Source: Pseudomonas cavernicola (GTDB lineage: Bacteria; Pseudomonadota; Gammaproteobacteria; Pseudomonadales; Pseudomonadaceae). Taken from it: a stretch of 64,000 nt of DNA. How positions within the stretch are numbered: position 1 is the first letter of the stretch; every line of letters begins with the position of its first letter. A program made the translations under genes and the position numbers. The stretch covers positions 124,001-188,000 of the forward strand of contig NZ_QYUR01000002.1 in assembly GCF_003596405.1 (NCBI RefSeq), written 5' to 3'. The notes beneath the pieces are model-generated. The model saw nothing but the letters and a program-made list of their open reading frames with translations. It searched no databases and was not told where the DNA came from. This document shows, piece by piece, positions 35,630 to 43,333 of the stretch.

Positions 35630-36502
35630 ATGTCCTTGCTCGATTTTCTGGCCAGCCATGTGCTGGCCTTTGTTTTGTGCGCGCTATTACTGGGCCTTCT
35701 GATAGGCAGCTTCCTTAATGTAGTCATACACCGCCTACCGAAAATGATGCAGCGCGACTGGCAAACCCAGGCCCGGGAGATTCTGGAATTACCGGCCGAG
35801 CCGGCCGGGCAGACATTCAACCTGATTCTGCCCAACTCCCAATGCCCCCACTGTGGCCACGAGATCAAGCCCTGGGAAAACATCCCCGTGGTTAGCTATC
35901 TGGCCTTACGCGGTAAATGCTCGAACTGCAAAGCACCAATCAGCAAACGCTACCCGATGGTGGAGCTGGCCTGTGGACTGCTGTCAGCCTATATAGCCTG
36001 GCACTTCGGTTTTAACTGGCAGGCCGGCACCATGCTGTTGCTGACCTGGGGCCTGCTGGCGATGAGCTTGATCGATGCCGACCATCAGCTGTTGCCGGAT
36101 GTACTGGTGCTGCCGCTGCTTTGGCTGGGCCTGATCCTCAGCTACTTCGGTCTCTTCACTAGCCTGGAAAATGCGCTCTGGGGCGCTATTGCGGGCTACC
36201 TGAGCCTGTGGTCGGTGTATTGGCTGTTCAAGCTGGTGACCGGCAAAGAGGGCATGGGCTATGGCGACTTCAAGCTGCTGGCCATGCTTGGTGCGTGGGG
36301 GGGCTGGCAGATTTTGCCGCTGACCATTCTGCTCTCGTCGCTGGTAGGCGCGGTGTTCGGGGTGATTATGCTGCGCCTGCGCAATGCCGAAACCAGCACG
36401 CCTATCCCCTTTGGCCCTTATCTGGCGATTGCCGGCTGGATTGCGCTGCTCTGGGGTGATCAAATAACCGGGACTTATCTTCAATTCGCCGGTTTTAAAT
36501 GA
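35630..36502 (+). CDS. pilD: Prepilin peptidase / N-methyltransferase PilD
   Basis: This 290-residue inner-membrane aspartyl protease cleaves leaders from PilA, minor pilins and type II secretion pseudopilins and methylates the new N-terminus. The cytoplasmic zinc loop has [15 protein letters not shown] and CSNCKAPIS. Catalytic Asp residues are in [11 protein letters not shown] and in the GxGD motif [19 protein letters not shown]. Several membrane spans fill the rest. It ends the pilBCD operon; 145 bp without a gene separate it from coaE. Confidence 0.96.
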   Translation: MSLLDFLASHVLAFVLCALLLGLLIGSFLNVVIHRLPKMMQRDWQTQAREILELPAEPAGQTFNLILPNSQCPHCGHEIKPWENIPVVSYLALRGKCSNCKAPISKRYPMVELACGLLSAYIAWHFGFNWQAGTMLLLTWGLLAMSLIDADHQLLPDVLVLPLLWLGLILSYFGLFTSLENALWGAIAGYLSLWSVYWLFKLVTGKEGMGYGDFKLLAMLGAWGGWQILPLTILLSSLVGAVFGVIMLRLRNAETSTPIPFGPYLAIAGWIALLWGDQITGTYLQFAGFK

Positions 36503-36647
36503 CGCTCATCTCCCTAAACCTACTGCGCCACTCGATAGCTGCGTCAGCTTCTCGCTCAAGCCTCGCCGTACCGGCTTGTACTGTCTCGGCTTTCGCCGCG
36601 AACCTTCCTTGCTCTCGAGCGGCTCGCCACGGTTTATGGAGGCGCCC

Positions 36648-37256
36648 GTGAAACCCTGGATTCTTGGCCTGACGGGTGGCATCGGCAGCGGTAAAAGCGC
36701 GGCTGCTCAGCACTTTATCGACCTGGGCGTGCATACCGTAGATGCCGACCACGCCGCGCGCTGGGTCGTGGAACCCGGTCGACCGGCCTTGGCACAGATC
36801 GTCGAGCACTTCGGTGACGGTGTGCTGCAAGCGGATGGCCAGTTGGATCGTGCGGCTTTGCGCGCACGCATTTTCCAGAGCCCGGAAGAACGGCGCTGGC
36901 TGGAAGCACTGCTGCATCCGCTGATCGGGCAGGAGATCATCAGCAATCTGGCCCGCGCCGAATCCCCCTACGCCATCCTGGTCTCGCCACTGCTGGTGGA
37001 ATCCGGCCAACATCAGTTGACCCAGCGGGTGCTGGTGGTGGATGCCCCGGAGCAGTTGCAACTGCAACGCACCATGCAGCGCGATCAAGCGCCCGAAGAA
37101 CAGGTGCAGGCCATTCTCAAGGCCCAGGCCAGCCGCGAAGAACGTCTACGCCATGCCGACGATGTACTGCTCAATGACCGCGATCTAAAATGGTTGCAGA
37201 CTGAAGTCGAACGCCTGCACCATTTTTACCTGACACTGCGCGGAGGCCAGTCATGA
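36648..37256 (+). CDS. coaE: Dephospho-CoA kinase
   Basis: This enzyme of about 202 residues performs the last step of coenzyme A synthesis. The P-loop is [16 protein letters not shown], followed by [18 protein letters not shown] and the lid region [29 protein letters not shown] is also conserved. GTG 36648 is preferred because GGAGG lies seven bases before it and the family starts at [13 protein letters not shown] 36636 is an alternative adding four residues. It overlaps yacG by four bases (ATGA). Confidence 0.94.
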   Translation: MKPWILGLTGGIGSGKSAAAQHFIDLGVHTVDADHAARWVVEPGRPALAQIVEHFGDGVLQADGQLDRAALRARIFQSPEERRWLEALLHPLIGQEIISNLARAESPYAILVSPLLVESGQHQLTQRVLVVDAPEQLQLQRTMQRDQAPEEQVQAILKAQASREERLRHADDVLLNDRDLKWLQTEVERLHHFYLTLRGGQS

Positions 37257-37453
37257 GCCAAGCCCCAACCGTTACTTGCCCCACCTGCGGCGCCCCGGTC
37301 GAATGGGGTCCGCAAAGCCCGAGCCGGCCGTTCTGCTCCGAGCGCTGCAAACTGATCGATCTGGGCGCCTGGGCGGCTGAAGAACACGCGATTCCCGGCG
37401 ACCCGCTGGAAGATGACATCTTCTCCGGCGATCTACCGCCACGACAGCATTGA
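37253..37453 (+). CDS. yacG: DNA gyrase inhibitor YacG (zinc protein)
   Basis: This 66-residue protein carries the YacG zinc site: [10 protein letters not shown] and [17 protein letters not shown] supply four cysteines. Family members bind GyrB and inhibit DNA gyrase. It is translationally coupled to coaE. Its last codons (CTACCGCCACGACAGCATTGA) are repeated 169 bp downstream as part of a tandem duplication. Confidence 0.93.
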   Translation: MSQAPTVTCPTCGAPVEWGPQSPSRPFCSERCKLIDLGAWAAEEHAIPGDPLEDDIFSGDLPPRQH

Positions 37454-37770
37454 TCAGCCCGTAGGGTGGATTAGCCGCGCAGCGGCGTAATCCACCGCAG
37501 CGCAAAAACGAACACCCTACACAAGGCAAGGCGTGTGGGTAGGCCAGTCAATCAGTTCGCGGTAACGGTGGAAGCCCCTTTGGGGATTCCACCCTACGGT
37601 CCTACCGCCACGGCAGCATTGACCAGCCCGCAGGGTGGATTAGCCGCGCAGCGGCGTAATCCACCGCAGCGCAAAAACGAACGCCCTACACAAGGCAAGG
37701 CGTTTGGGTAGGCCAGCCAATCAGTTCGCGGTGAACGGTGGAAGCCCCTTTGGGGATTCCACCCTACGGT
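37433..37770. repeat. Tandem duplication of a 169-bp REP composite
   Basis: Copy 1 (37433-37601) begins inside the yacG 3' end; copy 2 (37602-37770) follows directly. Each contains the end of yacG, a REP hairpin (37461-37497 and 37630-37666), a weak terminator-like hairpin and a GGTGGAAGCCCC hairpin (37567-37597 and 37737-37767). The copies differ by a few substitutions and a small indel. Confidence 0.93.
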
Positions 37771-37799
37771 CTACTCTGCGGGCAAGAGACGGCCTCGGC

Positions 37800-37931
37800 G
37801 TAGGTTGGCGCTGAGCGCAGCGATGCCCAACAAGGAGTCGCCCCGTGACTCCCAATACTCGGTCTCAAGATTAGAAGCCCGGCCTTGCAGGCCGGTTGTT
37901 GGGCATCGCCTTCGGCTCAGCACCAACCTAC
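37800..37931. repeat. 132-bp palindromic element, inverted copy
   Basis: Read on the minus strand this matches the element at 18795-18926 over its full length, including CCGGCCTGCAAGGCCGG, the GAGTC hairpin and both GTAGGTTGG ends. Confidence 0.9.
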
Positions 37932-37970
37932 GAATTGCGTTTTTCCAATACACGACCTGCATCCGTGAAA

Positions 37971-38048
37971 GTAGGCTGGGTAGAGCCGCTTTTGGGCGAA
38001 ACCCAGCATTGCCCGGAGCTGGGTTTCGCTACGCTCTACCCAGCCTAC
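37971..38048. repeat. Palindromic repeat, GTAGGCTGGGTAGAGC family
   Basis: This is a full copy with both outer arms and internal GAAACCCAGC/GCTGGGTTTC. Confidence 0.85.
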
Positions 38049-38091
38049 ATCGTCGGGTACCGGCGGAAATAAATTGGCTATGTAACCGCTC

Positions 38092-38781
38092 CTAGCGCGG
38101 CGGCTCGTCATCCTTCCAGGGCGCCTGCAGGTAACGGGTACGGTTGAAGGTTTCCAGCCAGTCCGGCTGGAACACCACCAATGCAGTCACCACCATGCCG
38201 TTGATAAACGCCTCGGGAAACATCACCAACCAGAGGTAACCGACAAAATCCTCCAACCAGGCGGGCATGGGAAAGCGCCCATCGAACCAGAGCACGCCAA
38301 GCCCGACCAGCACACAGAGCAACGCCGCCAACGCCGCAGGAAAGAAGCCCGAGCAGAAGATGTAAACAAACAGATTACGTGGCTGCGAACGCTCCACCAG
38401 CAGCGCGCAGACCTCGGTCACCAGCACCGGGATCAGCACCAGCAACACTCCATTCAACCCCAACGCGGTGAACTCCTGGCGACCGATGGCGAGCAGGCCG
38501 AACTGCGCCGCCAAACCGCCGAGCACGGCCAGCGGCCAGTCGAGCAGCAGAGTCACGGCCGTCATCCCAATGAAATGGAATGACACCCCAACGTCGAAGT
38601 CACGCCGCACCAGCCACAGCAGAAACAACGCCAGCACAGTGCCAAACAGCAGATGCTGGCGTCGAGCATCGCTGAATAGCTCCAGCCACGGCGCACGCCA
38701 GACCGCCCACAGCAGCGCAGGCAGATAAAGCGCCCAGCCCGCTACGAGGCTTGTCGGTGAAAGCAGCTCAGCGGCAATCAT
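38092..38781 (-). CDS. Energy-coupling factor transporter permease-like (CbiM family)
   Basis: This 229-residue polytopic membrane protein has hydrophobic spans spread over most of its length and segments resembling CbiM-type ECF S-components: FDVGVSFHFIGMTAVTLLLDWPLAVLGG, QEFTALGLNGVLLVLIPVLVTEVCALL and LVMFPEAFINGMVVTALVVF. Members import cobalt or nickel with an ATPase module; no ATPase gene is adjacent, so its partner is unknown. ATG 38781 (MIAAELLS) fits better than the upstream in-frame start. It may form an operon with the GNAT gene 67 bp upstream. Confidence 0.75.
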   Translation of the reverse strand: MIAAELLSPTSLVAGWALYLPALLWAVWRAPWLELFSDARRQHLLFGTVLALFLLWLVRRDFDVGVSFHFIGMTAVTLLLDWPLAVLGGLAAQFGLLAIGRQEFTALGLNGVLLVLIPVLVTEVCALLVERSQPRNLFVYIFCSGFFPAALAALLCVLVGLGVLWFDGRFPMPAWLEDFVGYLWLVMFPEAFINGMVVTALVVFQPDWLETFNRTRYLQAPWKDDEPPR

Positions 38782-38848
38782 CGGATCACCGGCCCCGGCT
38801 CCCGCCTCCACAACGACAGCAAACCCAACAACCATCCAGCCTTAAGCC

Positions 38849-39274
38849 TCACGCCGATACCCTCCGAGTGGAATACAGCTGAATATCCTCGCGCGGGCCC
38901 CAGCCAGGCTGCGCCTCCCAGAAAGCCAAAGCCTCTGGCGCATCACGGAGAACAAACACGTGGGATTTTTGCACCCCCAACGCCGCCAGCCGCGCGAGCG
39001 TTTCAACCAACAGGGCTTGCGCCAGGCCACGACCGCGGTACGCCTGGTCAACCACCAGATGCTGCAAATAACCACGGCGCCCGTCATGCCCGACCAATAC
39101 ACAACCAGCCAGCCGACCATCAATTTCACTCAGCAGGCTTAAGTCTGGATTTCGCAACAAATAGGCGCAGAACGGCTCGAAAGCATCCTCCGGACGAATA
39201 CAGATACCCGGCGTACGCTGCCACAACGCCAGCAAAGCCGCGTGATCGGCAGACCTGATGGGACGAATCGACAT
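38849..39274 (-). CDS. GNAT-family N-acetyltransferase
   Basis: This 141-residue protein begins [19 protein letters not shown] and has the acetyl-CoA binding motif [22 protein letters not shown] near residues 80-100, preceded by [19 protein letters not shown] and followed by [20 protein letters not shown]. This is the normal size for a single-domain GNAT. The substrate is unknown. ATG 39274 replaces an upstream start that adds seven non-family residues. Confidence 0.88.
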   Translation of the reverse strand: MSIRPIRSADHAALLALWQRTPGICIRPEDAFEPFCAYLLRNPDLSLLSEIDGRLAGCVLVGHDGRRGYLQHLVVDQAYRGRGLAQALLVETLARLAALGVQKSHVFVLRDAPEALAFWEAQPGWGPREDIQLYSTRRVSA

Positions 39275-39404
39275 GGGCAACTCCAAACCGAGCAATGGCT
39301 CAGTCTACACCGCGGCAAAGCCCGCTACAGAGCCGCCCGCTACTGCTGCAAGAGCTATGGGAATCAGCTAAAGTCGCGCCCCCTTTGGCAGACACGTATT
39401 CGCC

Positions 39405-39839
39405 ATGCAACCGCTTTTGCCCCGCCTTGTTTTAGTTTTCACCCTCATCTGCGCCCCACCGCTACAGGCTACGGACAGCACTTACGGCAAAGTCCAGGTC
39501 GATGAAGTCACTAGCATCTATGACGGCGACACTTTCCGCGTGACCATCCGTGGCTGGCCCGCAGTCGTCGGCCAACGGGTGCCCGTGCGGCTCTACGGTA
39601 TCGACACACCTGAAATGCGCGACAAACGCCCCAAGGTGCGCGATCTGGCCCGCCGAGCCAAGCAGTTCAGTGTCGAACGCCTGCGCAACGGCAAACGCAT
39701 CGAGCTTCGTGAAGTTCGCCGCGACAAATACTTCCGCCTGCTCGCCGAAGTCTGGATCGACGGACAAAGCCTCGGCGCCCTACTGCTCAAGGCCGGCCTC
39801 GCCAAGCCCTACGACGGGGGTACCAAGAACACTTGGTAG
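39405..39839 (+). CDS. Secreted thermonuclease-like (SNase) protein
   Basis: This 144-residue protein has a signal peptide (MQPLLPRLVLVFTLICAPPLQA) and one staphylococcal-nuclease domain. The calcium-site Asp is in SIYDGDTFRV, the active-site Arg and Glu in VRLYGIDTPEMRDK, and the second active-site Arg in RDKYFRLLAEVWIDG; GALLLKAGLAKPYDG closes the fold. It probably acts in the periplasm or outside the cell on nucleic acids. It lies 18 bp upstream of the DUF1780 gene on the same strand. Confidence 0.9.
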   Translation: MQPLLPRLVLVFTLICAPPLQATDSTYGKVQVDEVTSIYDGDTFRVTIRGWPAVVGQRVPVRLYGIDTPEMRDKRPKVRDLARRAKQFSVERLRNGKRIELREVRRDKYFRLLAEVWIDGQSLGALLLKAGLAKPYDGGTKNTW

Positions 39840-39857
39840 CGGGCTAAGCTTGCAGAC

Positions 39858-40487
39858 ATGGATGACTCCGACTATTTACGCTTGCTGACCCATCAGGCCG
39901 AACAAGCCAACGACTTCCTCTCCAATGCGCGCAAGTGGGAACGCGAGCGTTGGGTCTGCCAACGCCTGTTACAAGCGCTGAATGTCCCACACCGGCTTGA
40001 GGAGTTCGGCGCTGCAAGCCAGGAACCACCGGATGTGCTGTTTCGCGAAGCCAGCTTCGAGGTGTTTTTTGTCCTCGACGAAGGCCGCCGCCTGAATGAC
40101 GAATGGCGTGCCGAGCTGGAACGGCGTCGCAGTGCCTTCTCCCTCAGTCAACTGGTGCGCCGCGAAACCCGCCCACGGCGGATTCCCGCAGCCGAGCTGC
40201 AGGCCCGTCTGGCACCGACTTTACGCAAAAAAGCCCACAACTATCGCGAACGCGGCCTCGACCTCGGCGAGCTGGACCTGCTCGCCTGCGTCAACCTGAA
40301 ACGCGCCATCGCCGACTTCAACAGCCCGTTCCCACCACCCACCGAGTTTCTGCTCCAGGGCTGGCGCTCGCTCTCGCTAGTCGGCCCGAACTTCGCCCGC
40401 GTGCTGTTCGCCCACTCGGGCGCGCCAGACTTTCTGCGCAACAACCTCGGCCGCAGTGTGCTGCTGGATGTCGGGATCAGCCTATGA
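39858..40487 (+). CDS. DUF1780 family protein
   Basis: This 209-residue protein is recognised as the Pseudomonas DUF1780 family from its N-terminus MDDSDYLRLLTHQAEQANDF and segments RKWERERWVCQRLLQALNV and SFEVFFVLDEGRRLNDEW. The fold is thought to be restriction-endonuclease-like; the ELDLLACVNLKRA segment near residues 140-155 could be part of such a core. The function is unknown. Its stop overlaps the start of the MOSC gene (ATGA), which suggests a functional link. Confidence 0.8.
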   Translation: MDDSDYLRLLTHQAEQANDFLSNARKWERERWVCQRLLQALNVPHRLEEFGAASQEPPDVLFREASFEVFFVLDEGRRLNDEWRAELERRRSAFSLSQLVRRETRPRRIPAAELQARLAPTLRKKAHNYRERGLDLGELDLLACVNLKRAIADFNSPFPPPTEFLLQGWRSLSLVGPNFARVLFAHSGAPDFLRNNLGRSVLLDVGISL

Positions 40488-40978
40488 GCCCGCTGCAGGA
40501 GCTGCTCGCGGACGTCCCGCAACAGGGCCGCGTGCGCTGGCTTGGCATACGCCCAAGCGCACACGCGCAGATGCTCGAACTGGAGGCTGTGGAGGCACGA
40601 CGCGAAGCCGGCCTGACCGGCGACCACGCCCGCCCCGGCCCGCGTAACGCACGGCAGGTGACGCTGATTCAGTGGGAACACCTAGCCGTGATCAGCGCCT
40701 TGCTCGGTCGAACCCCAGACCAGCCAATCACCCCACAAGATTTGCGCCGTAATATCGCCATCAGTGGGATCAATCTGTTCAGCCTGAAAAATCGGCGCTT
40801 CCAGATTGGTCAGGCTGTGCTAGAAACTACCGGCTGGTGTCAGCCCTGCGCGCGACTGGAACAGCGCCTGGGTCGTGGCGCCTTCCAAGCCACTCGTGGC
40901 CATGGCGGAATTACCGCCCGCGTACTACAAAGCGGAATTATTCGACTGAATGACGACCTCTGCGTTGAGCCCTTGTGA
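40484..40978 (+). CDS. MOSC-domain protein
   Basis: This 164-residue protein has MOSC (Moco sulfurase C-terminal) features: LGIRPSAHAQMLELEAVEA near the start, GLTGDHARPGPRNARQVTLIQWEHL, LRRNIAISGINLFSLKNRRFQIG, and the conserved Cys residues in TTGWCQPCARLEQRLG. Such domains bind molybdenum cofactor or carry sulfur on the Cys. The start at 40484 overlaps the upstream stop by four bases. It is compact, with no other domain. Confidence 0.9.
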   Translation: MSPLQELLADVPQQGRVRWLGIRPSAHAQMLELEAVEARREAGLTGDHARPGPRNARQVTLIQWEHLAVISALLGRTPDQPITPQDLRRNIAISGINLFSLKNRRFQIGQAVLETTGWCQPCARLEQRLGRGAFQATRGHGGITARVLQSGIIRLNDDLCVEPL

Positions 40979-41018
40979 AGCGCGCAGCTAGAATGAATCA
41001 CTCCCTATCGAGGCATCT

Positions 41019-41192
41019 ATGTCCAGCCGACTGAGTCCTGACGACCAACAACGTGTCGACCAGTACCTGAGTGCCCCTCAGCACCAAGTCGAACGCCGGC
41101 CCTTTCGGCCCTGGTTTTTGCTGTTCATTGTGCTGGCCTTGGTCATCGGCCTCGGTCTGTTAAGCCGCCTGCTGAGCCGTTTAGTGCTATGA
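41019..41192 (+). CDS. DUF3094 small membrane protein
   Basis: This 57-residue protein reads MSSRLSPDDQQRVDQYLSA, then RRPFRPWFLLFIVLALVIGLG as a single membrane span (about residues 27-48), and ends LLSRLLSRLVL. It is recognised as the DUF3094 family of Pseudomonas, found just upstream of ndh. The function is unknown; position suggests a role at the inner membrane near the respiratory chain. Coding use and a start shortly after a GAGG-type sequence support it as real. Confidence 0.82.
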   Translation: MSSRLSPDDQQRVDQYLSAPQHQVERRPFRPWFLLFIVLALVIGLGLLSRLLSRLVL

Positions 41193-41255
41193 GCTGCTTC
41201 GCGCTCGCCTATCCGGCCATTTCCCGAATCCCTAAAAGCCTTATGAGATATCAAC

Positions 41256-42557
41256 ATGTCCCATCGCATTGTGATTGTCGGCGGCGGCGCCGGCGGCCTG
41301 GAGCTTGCCACCCGCCTGGGTAGCACCCTGGGCAAGCGCGGCCAAGCCAAAGTCGTGCTGGTCGACGCCAACCTGACGCATATCTGGAAGCCTCTGCTGC
41401 ACGAGGTGGCCGCTGGCTCGCTGAACTCATCGGAAGACGAGCTGAACTACGTCGCGCAGGCCAAATGGAACCACTTCGAGTTTCAGCTCGGGCGCATGGC
41501 CGGGCTTGATCGTGCGAACAAGCAGATCCACCTGGCTGCCACCCTCGACGAACAGGGCGAAGAACTGATGCCCGAGCGCGAGCTGAGCTACGACAGCCTG
41601 GTCATCGCCGTTGGCAGCACCACCAATGACTTCGGCACCCCCGGCGCCGCCGAGCATTGCCTGTTTCTCGATACGCGCGAGCAGGCTGAACGCTTCCACC
41701 GCCAGTTGCTCAGCCACTACCTGCGCGCCCACGCCAGCCAAAGCGACGTCGCCGAACAAATCAGCGTGGCAATCGTCGGCGCAGGCGCCACTGGCGTAGA
41801 GTTGGCCGCCGAACTGCACCACGCCGCCCACGAACTGGCTGCCTATGGCCTGGATCGCATCCGACCGGAAAACATGCGCATCACCCTGATCGAGGCCGGC
41901 CCGCGTGTGCTGCCAGCACTCCCCGAGCGCATTGGCCAGCCCGTGCACAAGACCTTGGAAAAGCTCGGCGTCACCGTACTGACCAGTGCCTCCGTTAGCG
42001 AAGTGACCCGCGAAAGCTTGAAGACCGCCCAGGGCCAGACCATCTCCGCCAGCCTCAAAGTCTGGGCCGCCGGCATTCGCGCCCCGGACTTTCTACAGGA
42101 TCTGGATGGCCTGGAGAGCAACCGCATCAACCAGTTGCAAGTCCGCCCAACCCTGCAAACTACGCGCGACGACAACATCTTCGCCTTCGGTGATTGCGCC
42201 GCCTGTCTGCAACCGAACAGCGACGGCCGCAACGTTCCGCCACGCGCGCAAGCGGCACACCAGCAAGCCTCGCTGCTGGCCAAGTCGCTCAAGTTACGGA
42301 TTGAAGGGCAGGCGCTGCCGGAGTATCGCTACCGCGATTACGGCTCGCTGATCTCCCTGGCGAGCTTTTCCGCGGTGGGCAACCTCATGGGCAACCTGAC
42401 CGGTAGCGTGATGCTCGAAGGTTGGTTGGCGCGGATGTTCTATGTCTCGCTGTACCGCATGCACCAAATGGCGCTGCACGGCATCTTCCGCACCCTGCTG
42501 CTGATGCTCGGCGACCTTATCGGCCGCAGCACCGAGCCGCGCCTGAAGCTGCATTAA
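41256..42557 (+). CDS. ndh: Type II NADH dehydrogenase
   Basis: This 433-residue flavoprotein has an N-terminal FAD-binding GGGAGGLELATRLG and LVDANLTHIWKPLLHEVAAGSL. A central NAD-binding VAIVGAGATGVELAAELHH and the FAD motif NIFAFGDCAACLQP follow. It oxidises NADH and reduces ubiquinone without pumping protons, attached to the inner face of the membrane by a C-terminal amphipathic region (VSLYRMHQMALHGIFRTLLL). Length and motifs match Ndh. It is a single gene behind DUF3094. Confidence 0.96.
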   Translation: MSHRIVIVGGGAGGLELATRLGSTLGKRGQAKVVLVDANLTHIWKPLLHEVAAGSLNSSEDELNYVAQAKWNHFEFQLGRMAGLDRANKQIHLAATLDEQGEELMPERELSYDSLVIAVGSTTNDFGTPGAAEHCLFLDTREQAERFHRQLLSHYLRAHASQSDVAEQISVAIVGAGATGVELAAELHHAAHELAAYGLDRIRPENMRITLIEAGPRVLPALPERIGQPVHKTLEKLGVTVLTSASVSEVTRESLKTAQGQTISASLKVWAAGIRAPDFLQDLDGLESNRINQLQVRPTLQTTRDDNIFAFGDCAACLQPNSDGRNVPPRAQAAHQQASLLAKSLKLRIEGQALPEYRYRDYGSLISLASFSAVGNLMGNLTGSVMLEGWLARMFYVSLYRMHQMALHGIFRTLLLMLGDLIGRSTEPRLKLH

Positions 42558-42605
42558 AGCGCCTGTAGGAGCGAATTCATTTCGCCCGGGGAAGCGCATC
42601 TGTGA

Positions 42606-42685
42606 AGGTTGGCTGGGTAGAGCCGTTTTCCGGCGAAACCCAGCATTGCCCAGCGCTGGGTTTCGCTACGCTCTACCCAGCCTAC
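42606..42685. repeat. Palindromic repeat, GTAGGCTGGGTAGAGC family (variant end)
   Basis: The left arm begins AGGTTGGCTGGGTAGAGCC, with one extra base compared with the family, and the right arm ends CCCAGCCTAC. The rest of the gap to 42785 shows nothing recognisable. Confidence 0.8.
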
Positions 42686-42785
42686 GGTGTCAGGCGTCGG
42701 TGGAAAAAATTGTCTATGCGCCCGTTAACTGTCGAGTCGGACTGCGCAGCGTGAACAAATCCACGTATACACGTGTCGCGAAAAC

Positions 42786-42815
42786 AAAAAAGGCGCCCCG
42801 AAGGGCGCCTTTTTT
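42786..42815. terminator. Bidirectional terminator after tRNA operon and ndh
   Basis: A 13-bp stem AAAAAAGGCGCCC / GGGCGCCTTTTTT with a CGAA loop. With T-runs on both strands it can end ndh transcripts on the plus strand and the tRNA operon on the minus strand. Confidence 0.9.
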
Positions 42816-42881
42816 GTCGGCTACGATGCTTTTAACATCTCGCCTTAAGATTCAACCCTTTAATCAAACAAGGGCAGAAAA

Positions 42882-42957
42882 TGGTGGGTCGTGTGGGATT
42901 CGAACCTACGACCAATTGGTTAAAAGCCAACTGCTCTACCAACTGAGCTAACGACCC
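42882..42957 (-). tRNA. tRNA-Lys (anticodon TTT)
   Basis: The 76-nt cloverleaf starts GGGTCGTTAGCTCAGTTGG, has TTT in the anticodon loop (GGCTTTTAACC), a T-arm GGTTCGAATCC and an encoded CCA end. It is the last of three tRNA genes transcribed on the minus strand. Confidence 0.97.
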
Positions 42958-42962
42958 AAAAA

Positions 42963-43039
42963 TGGTCGGGGTAAGGGGATTTGAACTCCTGACATCCTGC
43001 TCCCAAAGCAGGCGCGCTACCGGACTGCGCTATACCCCG
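42963..43039 (-). tRNA. tRNA-Pro (anticodon TGG)
   Basis: The 77-nt gene starts CGGGGTATAGCGCAGTCCGG, has the anticodon loop TTTGGGA with TGG, a T-arm AGTTCAAATCC and encoded CCA. Only five bases separate it from tRNA-Lys. Confidence 0.97.
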
Positions 43040-43049
43040 GTTGAAAGAT

Positions 43050-43125
43050 TGGCTCCGCGACCAGGACTCGAACCTGGGACCCAATGATTAACAGTCATTT
43101 GCTCTACCGACTGAGCTATCGCGGA
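43050..43125 (-). tRNA. tRNA-Asn (anticodon GTT)
   Basis: The 76-nt gene starts TCCGCGATAGCTCAGTCGG, has the anticodon loop CTGTTAA with GTT, a T-arm GGTTCGAGTCC and encoded CCA. It is the first gene of the Asn-Pro-Lys tRNA operon. Confidence 0.97.
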
Positions 43126-43333
43126 ACTACTAGCCTTCATCTCTTTTACGGCTTAGGTGTTATCCGTTTCCCGTATCAGAGGCGCGCCATTTTACGGTTC
43201 TCGGCGACGCTGTCAACCCCCTAAATAGCTTTTAAGACAATGCGTTGCAGCTGAGTGATGGGCTGCTATATCTTTCCTTAAGATCTCGCCGCAGCAGGAT
43301 GCACCAGCCGCCAGGCTAAAATCAGGACAGTCC

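Noticed and set aside
36503..36647. Possible small gene between pilD and coaE
   Set aside because: No start with a credible product; the 145-bp gap is GC-rich and may be repeat-derived, but no second copy was found in the window.
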